Positions 1 through 9,193 of a DNA stretch of 64,000 bases are shown here, piece after piece. The first letter of the stretch is position 1. Each line of letters starts with the position of its first letter. Source of the DNA: Leifsonia poae (GTDB lineage Bacteria > Actinomycetota > Actinomycetes > Actinomycetales > Microbacteriaceae); assembly GCF_027921845.1 (NCBI RefSeq), contig NZ_BSEN01000015.1, positions 382,636 through 446,635 of the forward strand, given 5' to 3'. The notes beneath the pieces are model-generated. The model was not told where the DNA came from. It searched no databases and saw only the letters and a program-made list of their open reading frames with translations. Position numbers and translations under genes: made by a program.

Positions 1-1040
1 ATTCGATCAGCTGCGCGACGGCGGCGGGAGTGCTCGCCGCGATTGACCGCGAGAAGTACGACGTCATCCCGGTCGGCATCACCGCCGACGGAGTGTTCAC
101 CCTCCAGCCCGACGACGCCGCACTGTTCGCGTTGAACGCCGACGATCTGCCGACGGTGCACGACAACGGCACCCGCATCCACTGGCCGGAGAGCGCCACG
201 ACGCGCGAGCTGACGGTGACGGAGCACGGCGAGACGCGCTCGCTCGGCGACGTCGACATCGTGTTCCCGATCCTGCACGGTCCATGGGGAGAGGACGGGA
301 CCATCCAGGGGATGCTCGAGCTCGTCGACCTGCCGTACGTCGGCAGCGGCGTGCTGGCGAGCTCACTCGGGATGGACAAGCACTTCACCAAGACCGTGCT
401 GCAGCAGGCGGGCATCCCGGTCGCGCCGTGGCGCACCGTCACCGCCTACGAGTGGCGGACCGATCCGGCTGCCGTGCGTTCGGCGGCCTCCGCAGAGCTC
501 AGGCTGCCGGCGTTCGTGAAGCCGGCGCGTGCCGGCTCCAGCGTCGGCGTCAGCAAGATCACCGACTGGGCCGAGCTCGACGCAGCGGTCGAGACCGCGC
601 TGGCCGAAGACGACCGCGTGCTCATCGAGACCGGCGTCGTCGGTCGCGAGGTCGAGATCGCCGTGCTCGGCGGACGGCCGGGCGAGGCGACCAGGGCATC
701 GGTCGCGGGCGAGATCGTCATCTCGGGCCGGGACTTCTACGACTTCGCCGCCAAATACCTCGACGCACCGGGCATCGACCTGGTCTGCCCGGCCGACCTG
801 TCGCCGGAGGAGCTCGCCACCATGCAGCGGCTCGCCGTGACGGCGTTCGACGCGATCGGCGGCGAGGGGCTTGCGCGGGTCGACTTCTTCCTCACAGCCG
901 ACGGTTTCGTCATCAATGAGATCAACACGATGCCGGGCTTCACCCCGATCTCGATGTTCCCGCGCTGCTGGCAGGAGTCGGGCCTCAGCTACCCCGCCCT
1001 CATCGATGAGCTGATCACCGTCGCCCTGGCCCGCGCCTGA
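1..1040 (+). CDS. ddl: D-alanine--D-alanine ligase, 5' partial
   Basis: ATP-grasp ligase that makes the D-Ala-D-Ala dipeptide for peptidoglycan in the cytoplasm. The frame is open from base 3 to the stop at 1038-1040, and the residues before any possible internal start (SISCATAAGVLAAIDREKYD) match the N-terminal family motif, so the true start lies upstream of the window. Visible motifs are FPILHGPWGEDGTIQG, the ATP-grasp VKPARAGSSVGVSK, GREVEIAVLGG and the metal/phosphate motif INEINTMPGFTPISMFP at the C-terminus. The AKY motif (in FYDFAAKY) keeps the Tyr typical of D-Ala-D-Ala rather than D-Ala-D-Lac ligases; that specificity is an inference. It is convergent with the DUF3515 gene across a shared hairpin. 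Confidence 0.95.
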   Translation, partial: SISCATAAGVLAAIDREKYDVIPVGITADGVFTLQPDDAALFALNADDLPTVHDNGTRIHWPESATTRELTVTEHGETRSLGDVDIVFPILHGPWGEDGTIQGMLELVDLPYVGSGVLASSLGMDKHFTKTVLQQAGIPVAPWRTVTAYEWRTDPAAVRSAASAELRLPAFVKPARAGSSVGVSKITDWAELDAAVETALAEDDRVLIETGVVGREVEIAVLGGRPGEATRASVAGEIVISGRDFYDFAAKYLDAPGIDLVCPADLSPEELATMQRLAVTAFDAIGGEGLARVDFFLTADGFVINEINTMPGFTPISMFPRCWQESGLSYPALIDELITVALARA

Positions 1041-1054
1041 CGCTCTCGTTCTTC

Positions 1055-1108
1055 GAGGGGCGGCAAACGCATCCAAAAACTTCGTTTGAGGTGCGTTTGC
1101 CGCCCCTC
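1055..1108. terminator. Bidirectional hairpin between ddl and DUF3515 gene
   Basis: Perfect 17-nt inverted arms at 1055-1071 and 1092-1108 around a 20-nt loop, lying exactly between two convergent genes. No long T-run follows on either side. The position suits a bidirectional terminator, but the arm length is unusual and it may instead be a dispersed palindromic repeat. Confidence 0.7.
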
Positions 1109-1116
1109 AACGGGAG

Positions 1117-1644
1117 CTACTTCGTGGGCGCCGGGGTCGGCGTCGCGCCTGTGTCGAGGGTCGAGAGGCACTTGCGGGTCTGGGGGATGGTGGCGATCGC
1201 GCTCGCGAACTCGGGCAGTACCGCCGCATCCGACGCACCGGACACGTGGTCGATGACCACCTGGGTCGCCGGGGTGCGGCCGAACGTCTGGTAGACGAGG
1301 GTCTTCGCCGTCGGGTCCTTGTCGAGGTCGGTCATCAGCACCCAGTCGATGCCGTTGACGGTGATGCACGGCTTCGTGGTGGCGCCGATCGGAGGCACGC
1401 CGCAGCGCAGCAGCACGGCCGCCGGATCGCCCCACGCGCCGGTCGCCTGCGCGTTCGTCTCCCGCTCCGCCTTGTCGGCGACGGTGTCGGGGAGCCGCAC
1501 GGAGATCTCGGCGCAACCGGGGTCGTTCGAGTCGGCAGCCGCGTCCAGCGAGACGGTCGGCGCGCATCCGGTGAGCGTCAGGAGGGTTGCGGTCAGCACG
1601 GGTACGGCGAGGAGCGTCGCGAGGGCGGCGTGGCGTCTGGGCAT
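1117..1644 (-). CDS. DUF3515 family lipoprotein
   Basis: Exported 175-residue protein of unknown function. The start was set at ATG 1644 because it gives a classic lipoprotein signal: PRRH, a hydrophobic stretch, then the lipobox LTGC with the acylated Cys at residue 27. A longer upstream reading would bury this signal. It also has a -10-like TAGCCT ending 7 nt before the start, fitting a leaderless transcript. The mature part carries two further cysteines (DPGCAEISV and LLRCGV) plus C-terminal Cys/Pro-Thr residues. DUF3515 genes commonly sit beside thiL and ddl in actinobacteria. The substrate is unknown. Confidence 0.85.
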   Translation of the reverse strand: MPRRHAALATLLAVPVLTATLLTLTGCAPTVSLDAAADSNDPGCAEISVRLPDTVADKAERETNAQATGAWGDPAAVLLRCGVPPIGATTKPCITVNGIDWVLMTDLDKDPTAKTLVYQTFGRTPATQVVIDHVSGASDAAVLPEFASAIATIPQTRKCLSTLDTGATPTPAPTK

Positions 1645-1651
1645 CGCTTTC

Positions 1652-1661
1652 AGGCTACCGT
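1652..1661. promoter_or_regulatory. Overlapping divergent -10 elements for DUF3515 gene and thiL
   Basis: TAGCCT on the minus strand (1657-1652) and TACCGT on the plus strand (1656-1661) share two bases. Each lies 7 nt from its start codon (1644 and 1669). Only 24 bases separate the two starts, so transcription in both directions must begin here, probably with leaderless mRNAs. Confidence 0.5.
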
Positions 1662-1668
1662 TTGATGC

Positions 1669-2670
1669 ATGACGATGTCTGGGAGCGACGCCTCCGCGAC
1701 CACCCTCGGCGAGGCCTCGGAGCGCGAGACGCTCAAGCGCATCTTCCCGCGTCTCCCCGAGTCCCGCTCGACCATCGTCGGCCCCGGTGACGATGCCGCC
1801 GTGCTCGCGGCTCCGGATGGCCGGTACGTCGTGACCACCGACATGATGGTGCACGGTCCCGACTTCCGCTGGGCGTGGTCCGCACCGTACGACCTGGGCT
1901 GGAAGGCGGCGGCCACGAACCTCTCGGATGTGGCCGCGATGGGCGCCGTGCCGACCGCCCTGGTGGTCGCGATCGCCGCGCCCGCCTCCACCCCTGTCAG
2001 CGACCTCGAGGAGCTGGCGGACGGGCTGCGCGATGGCTGTGCCGCGCTCGCCCCCGGCTGCGGCGTCGTGGGTGGTGATCTCTCCGTGTCGGACACGTTC
2101 ACCATCGCTGTCACGGCGTTCGGCGACCTGGAGGGCCGCGCACCCGTGCTGCGCAGCGGTGCCCGGGTCGGCGATGTCGTCGCCGTGTCCGGGATGCTCG
2201 GCGCGGCGGCGACCGGACTCCGGCTGCTCTTCTCAGAAGCCGTCGACGCCGCCGGGGAACCGGATCGCGCGCGCTTCGAGCGGGTGCTCGCCGCACATCC
2301 GGAGACCGTGACCGCGCAACTGCGGCCGCGGCCGCCGATCGCCGACGGCCCGCTCGCGGCGCAGGCGGGCGCGACGGCGATGCTGGACCTCTCCGACGGT
2401 CTGGCCCTGGATGCGCGCCGGGTCGCCGAGGCGAGCGGCGTCGGCATCGATCTCGACCCCGGCCTGCTCGGCGACGACGTCGAGATCGCACTCACCGGGG
2501 GAGAGGATCACGGCCTGTTCGCGGCGTTCCCCGCGGGAGCCGGACTGCCGGGCGGCTTCCGTGCCATCGGCGTCGTCGTGCCGGGGGCCGGGGTGCTCGT
2601 CGGAGGGCGGCCGTTCGACGAGCGCGGGGGATGGGACCCCTACATCGGCTGGGACGGCCACGGCGGCTGA
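1669..2670 (+). CDS. thiL: Thiamine-monophosphate kinase
   Basis: Phosphorylates thiamine monophosphate to thiamine pyrophosphate, the last step of cofactor synthesis in the cytoplasm. 333 residues, normal for the PurM/ThiL fold. Motifs seen are GPGDDAAVL near residue 40, TDMMVHGPDFR, NLSDVAAMGA, GGDLSVSD, DLSDGLALDARR and the late GGEDHGLFA. The start is ATG 1669 (an in-frame ATG follows two codons later); a -10-like hexamer 7 nt upstream leaves no room for a ribosome-binding site. No TPP riboswitch can fit in the 24-base gap upstream. It is convergent with rsmD, 20 bases away. Confidence 0.95.
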   Translation: MTMSGSDASATTLGEASERETLKRIFPRLPESRSTIVGPGDDAAVLAAPDGRYVVTTDMMVHGPDFRWAWSAPYDLGWKAAATNLSDVAAMGAVPTALVVAIAAPASTPVSDLEELADGLRDGCAALAPGCGVVGGDLSVSDTFTIAVTAFGDLEGRAPVLRSGARVGDVVAVSGMLGAAATGLRLLFSEAVDAAGEPDRARFERVLAAHPETVTAQLRPRPPIADGPLAAQAGATAMLDLSDGLALDARRVAEASGVGIDLDPGLLGDDVEIALTGGEDHGLFAAFPAGAGLPGGFRAIGVVVPGAGVLVGGRPFDERGGWDPYIGWDGHGG

Positions 2671-2690
2671 ACGCGCCCGGCCCGGGTCTG

Positions 2691-3266
2691 CTACTGCTCG
2701 GGCTCCAGCCACCAGAGCGTCGTGTCGCCGTACGCCGTGCTGCGATCGAGATCGAGGCGCGGCGGAAGCGACGGCGCTCCCGAGCGCGTGCTGCGCTCGA
2801 CGCAGACGATGGCGTGCGGCGACAGGCGCGGCACGAGCGCGGTCAGCACCGCGAGCAGTTCGTCGTCATCCACCTCGTACGGAGGATCGATGAACACCAG
2901 GTCGTAGGTGGACCCGGAGCCGGTGAGGAAGGTCTGCACCGCGGTCGCCCGCACCTCGATCGACGGCGCACCCGAACGCGGTGCCGCCTTCATGACCGCC
3001 GACGCATTCGACCGGCAGACCGCCGCGGCCTGCGCGTTGCGCTCGACCAGCATCACGCGCGACGCTCCCCGGCTGGCCGCCTCGAGACCGAGGGCCCCCG
3101 AGCCGGCGTACAGGTCGAGCACGCGCTCGCCCTGCAGGGCGTCCCTGGCCTCGAGCGCGGAGAAGATCGCCTCCCGCACCCGATCGCTCGTCGGCCTCGT
3201 ACCGCTCTTCGGAACCTGCAGGCTGAGCGATCCGGCGAACCCGGCGACGATACGAGTCATGGTCAT
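2691..3266 (-). CDS. rsmD: 16S rRNA (guanine-966-N2)-methyltransferase
   Basis: SAM-dependent methyltransferase acting on 16S rRNA G966 (E. coli numbering). 191 residues, the usual length. The N-terminal RPTSDRVREAIFSAL motif, the SAM-binding VLDLYAGSGALGLEAASRG and the catalytic FIDPPYE are all present. ATG 3266 and ATG 3260 (MTMTR) are both possible starts; a TAGGCT at 3275-3270 lies 3 and 9 nt away, so the transcript has little or no leader. In many actinobacteria rsmD is next to recG and coaD, as here, but here it is read from the opposite strand. Confidence 0.95.
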   Translation of the reverse strand: MTMTRIVAGFAGSLSLQVPKSGTRPTSDRVREAIFSALEARDALQGERVLDLYAGSGALGLEAASRGASRVMLVERNAQAAAVCRSNASAVMKAAPRSGAPSIEVRATAVQTFLTGSGSTYDLVFIDPPYEVDDDELLAVLTALVPRLSPHAIVCVERSTRSGAPSLPPRLDLDRSTAYGDTTLWWLEPEQ

Positions 3267-3302
3267 CCGAGCCTAGCGGCGGGGCGCTCCGACAACGAAG
3301 AT

Positions 3303-4049
3303 ATGAAGATGGACGCACGACTCGACCAGAGCGAGCTCGACGCCCTGTGGAACTTCGACGACCCGATCGCCTCAGCGGAACGTTTCGCCCAGGCGGCAGC
3401 CGAACCCGACAGACCCGAGCTGGTTCGCGCGGAACTCGAGACACAGCGCGCCAGAGCGCTGGGCCTGCAGCAGCGCTTCGACGAGGCGGAGGCCCTGCTC
3501 GACTCCCTCGAGCCCGGAATCGGGCCGCTGGGGATCCGCATCCCCCTGGAGCGCGGACGGCTCCGGCGCTCCGCCGACCACCCGGCGGAGGCCGCGCCCT
3601 TCCTCGAGGAGGCCCTGTCGGCGGCCAGACGCGACGGTGAGGTGTTCCTCGCGGTCGACGCGCTGCACATGCTGGCGCTGGCGGATCCGGCGCACGGTGA
3701 GGAGTGGACGGCGCAGGGGCTCGCCGAACTGGAGGACGTGCGCGATGCCCGCACGCTGCGCTGGGGCGTCACTCTCCACAACAACCGCGGCTGGCAGCTC
3801 TTCGAGGCGGCGCGACCGGATGCGGCGCTGATCGAGTTCGCCGAGGCGTTGCGCGCGTCCCGTTCTGTGGGCACCGACGACCAGGTGTTCTGGGCTGAGT
3901 GGGCGCTGGCGCGCTGTCTGCGCGAACTGGGACGCACCGATGAGGCCTTCGAGCTCCAGACCAGGCTGGCCGCGGCCCGGCCGGAGGATCCCTTCGTGGC
4001 GGACGAGCTCGCCGCGCTGACGGTCGTGCCGCATACGATCGAACCATGA
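3303..4049 (+). CDS. TPR-repeat protein of unknown function
   Basis: 248 residues built largely of helical TPR-like hairpins, for example the stretches around FDEAEALLDSL, AAPFLEEALSAARRDG, DAALIEFAEALRASR and RTDEAFELQTRLAA. There is no signal peptide or membrane segment, so it should be cytoplasmic. The start is ATG 3303; the frame stays open well upstream but only as a shadow of thiL and rsmD. It overlaps recG by four bases (ATGA), implying translational coupling. The partner protein is unknown. Confidence 0.75.
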   Translation: MKMDARLDQSELDALWNFDDPIASAERFAQAAAEPDRPELVRAELETQRARALGLQQRFDEAEALLDSLEPGIGPLGIRIPLERGRLRRSADHPAEAAPFLEEALSAARRDGEVFLAVDALHMLALADPAHGEEWTAQGLAELEDVRDARTLRWGVTLHNNRGWQLFEAARPDAALIEFAEALRASRSVGTDDQVFWAEWALARCLRELGRTDEAFELQTRLAAARPEDPFVADELAALTVVPHTIEP

Positions 4050-6247
4050 GTTCCGTCCCCGCCCCGGCCGTCGAGGGCGCTGTCACCCTTGATTCCAAGC
4101 TGAGCGGCGTGCTGGGCGGCCGCACGGCCACCGCCTTCGAGAAGGCGTTCGGGATGCGCACCGTCGCCGACCTGCTCAGCCACTACCCGCGCCGCTACGC
4201 CCGTCGCGGAGAGCTCACCGCCCTCGCGAACCTGCCGATCGACGAGAACGTCACGATCGTCGCCGAGGTGCTCCGCGTACAGGAGCGCCCGATGCGCGCA
4301 CGTCGCGGCTCGATCCTCGAGGTCAAGATCTCCGACGGCGAGGGCATCCTCACGCTGACCTTCTTCAACCAGGCCTGGCGCGCGAAAGACCTGGTGCCCG
4401 GAGTGCGCGGCATCTTCGCCGGCAAGGTCTCCGACTATCGCGGCGCGCTCCAGCTGGCGCATCCGGACTACGAGCTCTTCGAGGCCGACGACAGCGCCGC
4501 GCTGGCCGCCGGCACCGCCGCCGCACAGAACTGGGCGCAGATGCCCATCCCGATCTACCCGGCGACCGGAACGGTGGCGAGCTGGCAGGTGCAGAAGGCC
4601 GTCGCACTGGCGCTCGGCGCCCTCGGCGCGGTGGCCGATCCCGTGCCCGACGAGGTGGCGAGGGAGCGCGGGCTGCTGACGTTCCGGGATGCCCTGGAGC
4701 GCATCCACCGCCCCGAGAAGGATGCGCACTGGCAGCGCGCCCGCGACGCGCTGCGGTTCCAGGAGGCCTTCGTGCTGCAGGCGGCCCTCCTTCAGCAGCG
4801 GGCCGCGTCGCGCGCCACGGCGGCGACACCTCGTTCGGCGACCCCTGGCGGTTTCCTCGAGCGCTTCGACGCCGCCCTTCCCTTCGAGCTGACCGACGAC
4901 CAGGCCACCGTGGGCGGCGAGATCTCCCGCGACCTCGCCGACACCGCACCGATGAACCGACTGGTGCAGGGCGAGGTGGGCTCCGGAAAGACGCTCGTGG
5001 CGTTGCGGGCCATGCTCGCCGTCGCCGACTCGGGCGGCCAGGCCGCGCTGCTTGCCCCGACCGAGGTGCTCGCCGGTCAGCATCTGCGGTCGATCGTGAA
5101 GGTCCTCGGCCCCGACCTCGCCGCACAGCTGATGCCGACCCTGCTCACCGGGCAGCTCTCGACCGCCGAGCGCAAGAAGGCCCTCCTGCGCACCGTCTCC
5201 GGCCAGGCCCGCATCGTGGTCGGCACGCACGCACTGCTCGGCGACGCCGTGACCTTCTACGACCTCGGGCTCGTCGTCGTCGACGAGCAGCACCGTTTCG
5301 GGGTGGATCAGCGCGAGGCCCTCCGGGCCAAGGGAGGGACGCCGCCGCATGTGCTGGTGCTGACGGCCACGCCCATCCCGCGCACCGTCGCCATGACGGT
5401 GTTCGGCGACCTGGACGTGTCGACGATCGCGCAGCTTCCCGCCGGCCGGCAGGGGATCGAGAGCTTCGTGGTGCCGCTCGCCGACCGGCCCGGCTGGGAG
5501 CGCCGCATCTGGGAGCGCGCCGCCGAGGAGATCGGCAAGGGGAGGCAGGTGTTCGTCGTCTGTCCCGCCATCACGGGTAAGGACGCGGAGGACGACGGTG
5601 AGGAGGCTGAGCCGGAGGAGGGGCCGGCGCGACCGATCGCCAACGTCGAGTCGGTGATCGCCCAGGTGCGCGCCGACCCCCTGTTCGCCGACGCCAGGAT
5701 CGGGATGCTGCACGGCAAGCTTCCCTCCGACGTCAAAGACGAGGTGATGCGCTCCTTCGCCGCCGGGCAGCTCGACCTGATCGTCGCGACCACCGTGATC
5801 GAGGTCGGTGTCGACGTTCCGAACGCCTCCGCCATGGTCATCCTCGACGCCGATCGCTTCGGCGTCTCGCAGCTCCACCAGCTGCGCGGCCGCGTCGGCC
5901 GTGGCGGTGTGCCCGGGCTGTGCCTGATGGTCACCAGCGCCGAGCAGGAGACCCTGGCGCGGGAGCGCGTCGAGGCCGTGGCCGGCACCATCGACGGCTT
6001 CGAGCTCGCCAACATCGACCTGGAACTGCGACGCGAGGGCGACGTGCTCGGCAGCAGGCAGTCCGGCGGGCGATCGTCGCTGCGGCTGCTCCGGGTGGCC
6101 AGCGACGGCGAGCTCATCGCGGAGGCTCGTGTGGCGGCGCAGGAGACGCTGGAGACGGACGGCGGGCTCGCGGCGCATCCGGCGCTGGCCGCCGCCCTCG
6201 CGCGCCGCCTCGACGAGAGCGAGCGCGCGTTCCTCGCCAAATCCTGA
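4046..6247 (+). CDS. recG: ATP-dependent DNA helicase RecG
   Basis: Branch-migrating helicase that remodels stalled replication forks and Holliday junctions. 733 residues. The N-terminal wedge/OB region is followed by the helicase core with Walker A GEVGSGKT near residue 310, the DEQH box VVDEQHRFG near 412, TATPIPRT, and the late QLRGRVGRGG motif VI. A short acidic insert (EDDGEEAEPEEG, about residues 514-526) interrupts the second RecA-like domain. Besides the ATGA coupling to the TPR gene, a TACGAT at 4034-4039 lies 6 nt before the start, so a separate leaderless transcript is possible. Confidence 0.96.
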   Translation: MSSVPAPAVEGAVTLDSKLSGVLGGRTATAFEKAFGMRTVADLLSHYPRRYARRGELTALANLPIDENVTIVAEVLRVQERPMRARRGSILEVKISDGEGILTLTFFNQAWRAKDLVPGVRGIFAGKVSDYRGALQLAHPDYELFEADDSAALAAGTAAAQNWAQMPIPIYPATGTVASWQVQKAVALALGALGAVADPVPDEVARERGLLTFRDALERIHRPEKDAHWQRARDALRFQEAFVLQAALLQQRAASRATAATPRSATPGGFLERFDAALPFELTDDQATVGGEISRDLADTAPMNRLVQGEVGSGKTLVALRAMLAVADSGGQAALLAPTEVLAGQHLRSIVKVLGPDLAAQLMPTLLTGQLSTAERKKALLRTVSGQARIVVGTHALLGDAVTFYDLGLVVVDEQHRFGVDQREALRAKGGTPPHVLVLTATPIPRTVAMTVFGDLDVSTIAQLPAGRQGIESFVVPLADRPGWERRIWERAAEEIGKGRQVFVVCPAITGKDAEDDGEEAEPEEGPARPIANVESVIAQVRADPLFADARIGMLHGKLPSDVKDEVMRSFAAGQLDLIVATTVIEVGVDVPNASAMVILDADRFGVSQLHQLRGRVGRGGVPGLCLMVTSAEQETLARERVEAVAGTIDGFELANIDLELRREGDVLGSRQSGGRSSLRLLRVASDGELIAEARVAAQETLETDGGLAAHPALAAALARRLDESERAFLAKS

Positions 6248-6332
6248 CGACCGGACGGCGTGACGTGCCCGCAACAATTCGGTAACGGATTCACAACGAA
6301 ATGCCGGGATCAGCGGGATAGTCTGAAGGTCT

Positions 6333-6815
6333 ATGAACAGGATCGCCGTTGTCCCTGGATCGTTCGACCCGGTCACCCTCGGGCACCTCGACGTGATCGA
6401 ACGTGCCGCGCGCCTGTTCGACGAGGTGCACGTGCTGGTGGTCCACAACCCCGACAAGTCCGCGCTGCTGCCCATCGCGCAGCGGGTCGCCCTGCTGGAG
6501 CGGTCCATCGAAGACGCCGGCATCGCCGGCAACATCGTGGTCGCCTCGTGGAGCGTCGGCCTCCTGGTCGACTACTGCACGGATGTCGGTGCGCACGTGC
6601 TCATCAAGGGCATCCGCTCCCAGATCGACGTGGCCTACGAGACCCCGATGGCCATCGTCAACCGAAACCTCGCGGCGGTCGAGACGATCTTCCTCCTCCC
6701 GAACCCCGCGAACGCCCACGTCTCCAGTTCGCTCGTGCGCCAGGTCTCGGCGCTCGGCGGCGACGTGAGCCCGTACGTCCCCACGGCCGTCTACGAATAC
6801 CTGCAGGAGACATGA
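6333..6815 (+). CDS. coaD: Phosphopantetheine adenylyltransferase
   Basis: Transfers AMP to 4'-phosphopantetheine to give dephospho-CoA. 160 residues, the normal size. It has the N-terminal [13 protein letters not shown] nucleotidyltransferase motif (TxGH at residues 15-18), [12 protein letters not shown], the NRNLA segment and the C-terminal VSSSLVRQV (ISSTxVR-type) motif. A TAGTCT at 6319-6324, 8 nt upstream of the ATG, suggests a short-leader or leaderless mRNA. The end overlaps the MoxR gene by four bases (ATGA). Confidence 0.96.
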   Translation: MNRIAVVPGSFDPVTLGHLDVIERAARLFDEVHVLVVHNPDKSALLPIAQRVALLERSIEDAGIAGNIVVASWSVGLLVDYCTDVGAHVLIKGIRSQIDVAYETPMAIVNRNLAAVETIFLLPNPANAHVSSSLVRQVSALGGDVSPYVPTAVYEYLQET

Positions 6816-7876
6816 ACAGTTACGCGACACGTCAGCCGACGGAGTCCTCCGTCGCCAGCGACGAGGAGACCGGCCAGGCATCGGTCGCAATGGATCTCGA
6901 GGAATTGCGCCGCGCCGCCGCGCAGATCACGGCGAACGTCGAGTCGGTGATCGACGGCAAGCACGATGCCGTGCAGACCGCCTTGACCGTGCTCCTGGCC
7001 GAGGGCCACCTGCTCATCGAGGACGTGCCGGGCGTCGGCAAGACGATGCTCGCGAAGTCGCTGGCCAAGTCGGTGGACTGCACGGTCAGCCGCATCCAGT
7101 TCACCCCAGACCTCCTACCGAGCGACGTGACCGGCGTCTCCGTGTACAACCAGGCGGAGCGGCGCTTCGAGTTCAAGCCCGGCGCGGTGTTCGCCAACAT
7201 CGTGATCGGCGACGAGATCAACCGCGCCAGCCCGAAGACGCAGTCGGCGCTGCTCGAGTGCATGGAGGAGCGTCAGGTGACGGTGGACGGGTCGACGTAC
7301 CCGCTGTCCGCTCCGTTCATCGTCGTGGCGACGCAGAACCCGGTGGAGATGGAGGGCACGTACGCGCTTCCGGAGGCCCAGCGCGACCGGTTCATGGCCC
7401 GCATCGCGATGGGCTATCCCGACGACGACTCCGAGCTCGCGATGCTGAACACCCGCGACACGTCGAGCCCGCTGTCGCGCATCGGGCCGGTGGTGACCTC
7501 GGAGGAGCTGCGGGCGATGATGACGACGGCCAGGAGCGTGTTCGCCTCGACGCCGGTGAAGCAGTACGCCGTCGACCTGGTGCGCGCCACCCGCGAGGAT
7601 CGCGACCTGCGCCTCGGCGCGAGCCCGCGGGCAACGCTCCAGTTGGTGCGGGCGGCCAAAGCGAAGGCCGTGCTCGACGGCCGTGACTTCGTGCTCCCCG
7701 ACGACATCGACGCCCTCGCCGTGCCCGTGCTCGGCCACCGTCTGCTGCCGACCAGCCGCGCTCTCGGCCACCATCACGAGAGCGCTCCCGTCATCGCGGA
7801 CATCGTGCGCCGCATCGTGGCGGCCACCCCCGTGCCGGTCGGCTCGGGCGCGATCGGTTCCGGCCGGGCGGACTGA
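6812..7876 (+). CDS. MoxR family AAA+ ATPase
   Basis: 354-residue AAA+ ATPase of the MoxR/RavA group, thought to act as a chaperone-like remodelling factor. Walker A is [12 protein letters not shown] near residue 73 and Walker B is [14 protein letters not shown] near residue 132, followed by [20 protein letters not shown] (sensor region) and the C-terminal lid. The start ATG 6812 overlaps coaD. It heads the conserved trio MoxR - DUF58 - transglutaminase membrane protein, with a 3-base gap to DUF58. The client of this particular trio is not known. Confidence 0.92.
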   Translation: MNSYATRQPTESSVASDEETGQASVAMDLEELRRAAAQITANVESVIDGKHDAVQTALTVLLAEGHLLIEDVPGVGKTMLAKSLAKSVDCTVSRIQFTPDLLPSDVTGVSVYNQAERRFEFKPGAVFANIVIGDEINRASPKTQSALLECMEERQVTVDGSTYPLSAPFIVVATQNPVEMEGTYALPEAQRDRFMARIAMGYPDDDSELAMLNTRDTSSPLSRIGPVVTSEELRAMMTTARSVFASTPVKQYAVDLVRATREDRDLRLGASPRATLQLVRAAKAKAVLDGRDFVLPDDIDALAVPVLGHRLLPTSRALGHHHESAPVIADIVRRIVAATPVPVGSGAIGSGRAD

Positions 7877-7879
7877 CCC

Positions 7880-9193
7880 ATGGCCCGGCGACAGCGCTCA
7901 TCGTCGCCGCTGCGCAAGCCGCGGCCGACGTCTCGGGGCTGGGCGCTGTTCGGCGTCGGGGTCGTCGCGCTGATCGCCTCCGCGACGCTCGGCCGCACCG
8001 ACGTGCTCTTCGTCGGGCTGTTCCTCACGGTGCTGCCGCTGGCGGCGATGATCTCGGTGACCGTCGATCGTCCCCGGCTGACGGTCACGCGCAGTTTCCA
8101 TCCGGACATCGTCGGGGTGGGGGAGACGGCGACGGTGGTGACCACCGCGCGCAACGAGTCGGCCAGGCCGAGTCCTGCCGCCCTCTGGCGCGAGTTCGCC
8201 CCTCCGGCGGTCGGGGTGCAGGAGGCGGCGCCGTTCCCGCGGCTCGGCGGCCATCAGGCCAACGTCACGCACGGCCGGGACACGGTGGTGCTACGCCAGG
8301 ACGTGCGCGCGCGTCACCGCGGTTCGCACGCCGTCGGGCCGCTCATCGTCAGCCGTACGGACCCGTTCGGGCTCGCGTACGCCGAGTACGCGCTCGGGCA
8401 GCCCCGGCAGTTCGTGGTGACACCGCGCGTCACGGCCCTCCCGGGAGGGGATCTCGACGTCGCACGCAGTGAGGGCACGGAGCACGAACTGCTGCGGCAT
8501 AGCATCCCGAGCGCCGACGAGCTGATCGCGCGCGAATACCGGCCGGGCGACCCGCTGCGGCGGGTCCATTGGCGGGCGACGGCGCGCCACGACAAGCTGA
8601 TGGTGCGTCAGGAGGAGCGACGCAGCAACCCGGAGGCGTGGATGCTCTTCGACAGCCACACGGGCGCGGGCGATGACGCGGAGTTCGAGACCCTCGTCGA
8701 ACTCGTCGCGTCGGTCGGCGTGCATCTGCTCGACGCGGGCTTCGTGGTGAGCGTGGTCGAGACGGGTCCGCGTCAGCTGTCGGGTCGCTCGGGTGCAGGA
8801 CGCACGGGCACCCTCGGCTCGGCGACGCCCACCTACGACGTCGGCAGCGCCGATCGGCTGCTGCTGGCCGACCTGGCCGCGGTCGAACAGAGCGCGGAAG
8901 GGCGTGACGACGCCGTCGCGGAGCTCGCCGCGGGCCTCCGCCGGTCCGGCCGCGCCGTTCCCGTCTTCGCGATGCTGCTCGGCGGCTCGCTCGAGGAGCT
9001 CGGGGCCCTGGCGGCGGTGCGTTCCATGTGCGACCCGGCGGTGGCGTTCATCGCCGCGTCCTCGCCGCCTGCGGTGGGCGACGTGCTCGCCGACGCCGGA
9101 TGGCTCTGCGTTCCGTTCCGCGCCGGCGACGACCCGGCCGACGTGTGGCAGCAGGCGCTGGCGCGTCAGCGGGCGGGAGCGCAGCGTGGTTAG
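7880..9193 (+). CDS. DUF58 domain protein, membrane-anchored
   Basis: 437 residues. Two adjacent hydrophobic segments (about residues 20-60, GWALFGVGVVALIA and LFVGLFLTVLPLAAMIS) anchor it. The DUF58 signature REYRPGDPLRRVHWRATAR lies near residue 218-236 and a von Willebrand-A-like segment follows (AWMLFDSHTG). It probably acts as the substrate- or partner-binding factor of the upstream MoxR ATPase; this follows from the recurring gene trio and is an inference. The stop overlaps the next start by eight bases. Confidence 0.88.
   Translation: MARRQRSSSPLRKPRPTSRGWALFGVGVVALIASATLGRTDVLFVGLFLTVLPLAAMISVTVDRPRLTVTRSFHPDIVGVGETATVVTTARNESARPSPAALWREFAPPAVGVQEAAPFPRLGGHQANVTHGRDTVVLRQDVRARHRGSHAVGPLIVSRTDPFGLAYAEYALGQPRQFVVTPRVTALPGGDLDVARSEGTEHELLRHSIPSADELIAREYRPGDPLRRVHWRATARHDKLMVRQEERRSNPEAWMLFDSHTGAGDDAEFETLVELVASVGVHLLDAGFVVSVVETGPRQLSGRSGAGRTGTLGSATPTYDVGSADRLLLADLAAVEQSAEGRDDAVAELAAGLRRSGRAVPVFAMLLGGSLEELGALAAVRSMCDPAVAFIAASSPPAVGDVLADAGWLCVPFRAGDDPADVWQQALARQRAGAQRG

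Noticed and set aside
1645-1668. TPP riboswitch before thiL
   Set aside because: Only 24 bases separate the divergent starts; no room for the aptamer.
2631-3302. Longer N-terminus for the TPR protein
   Set aside because: The upstream frame is antisense to rsmD and overlaps thiL; ATG 3303 begins the helical protein.
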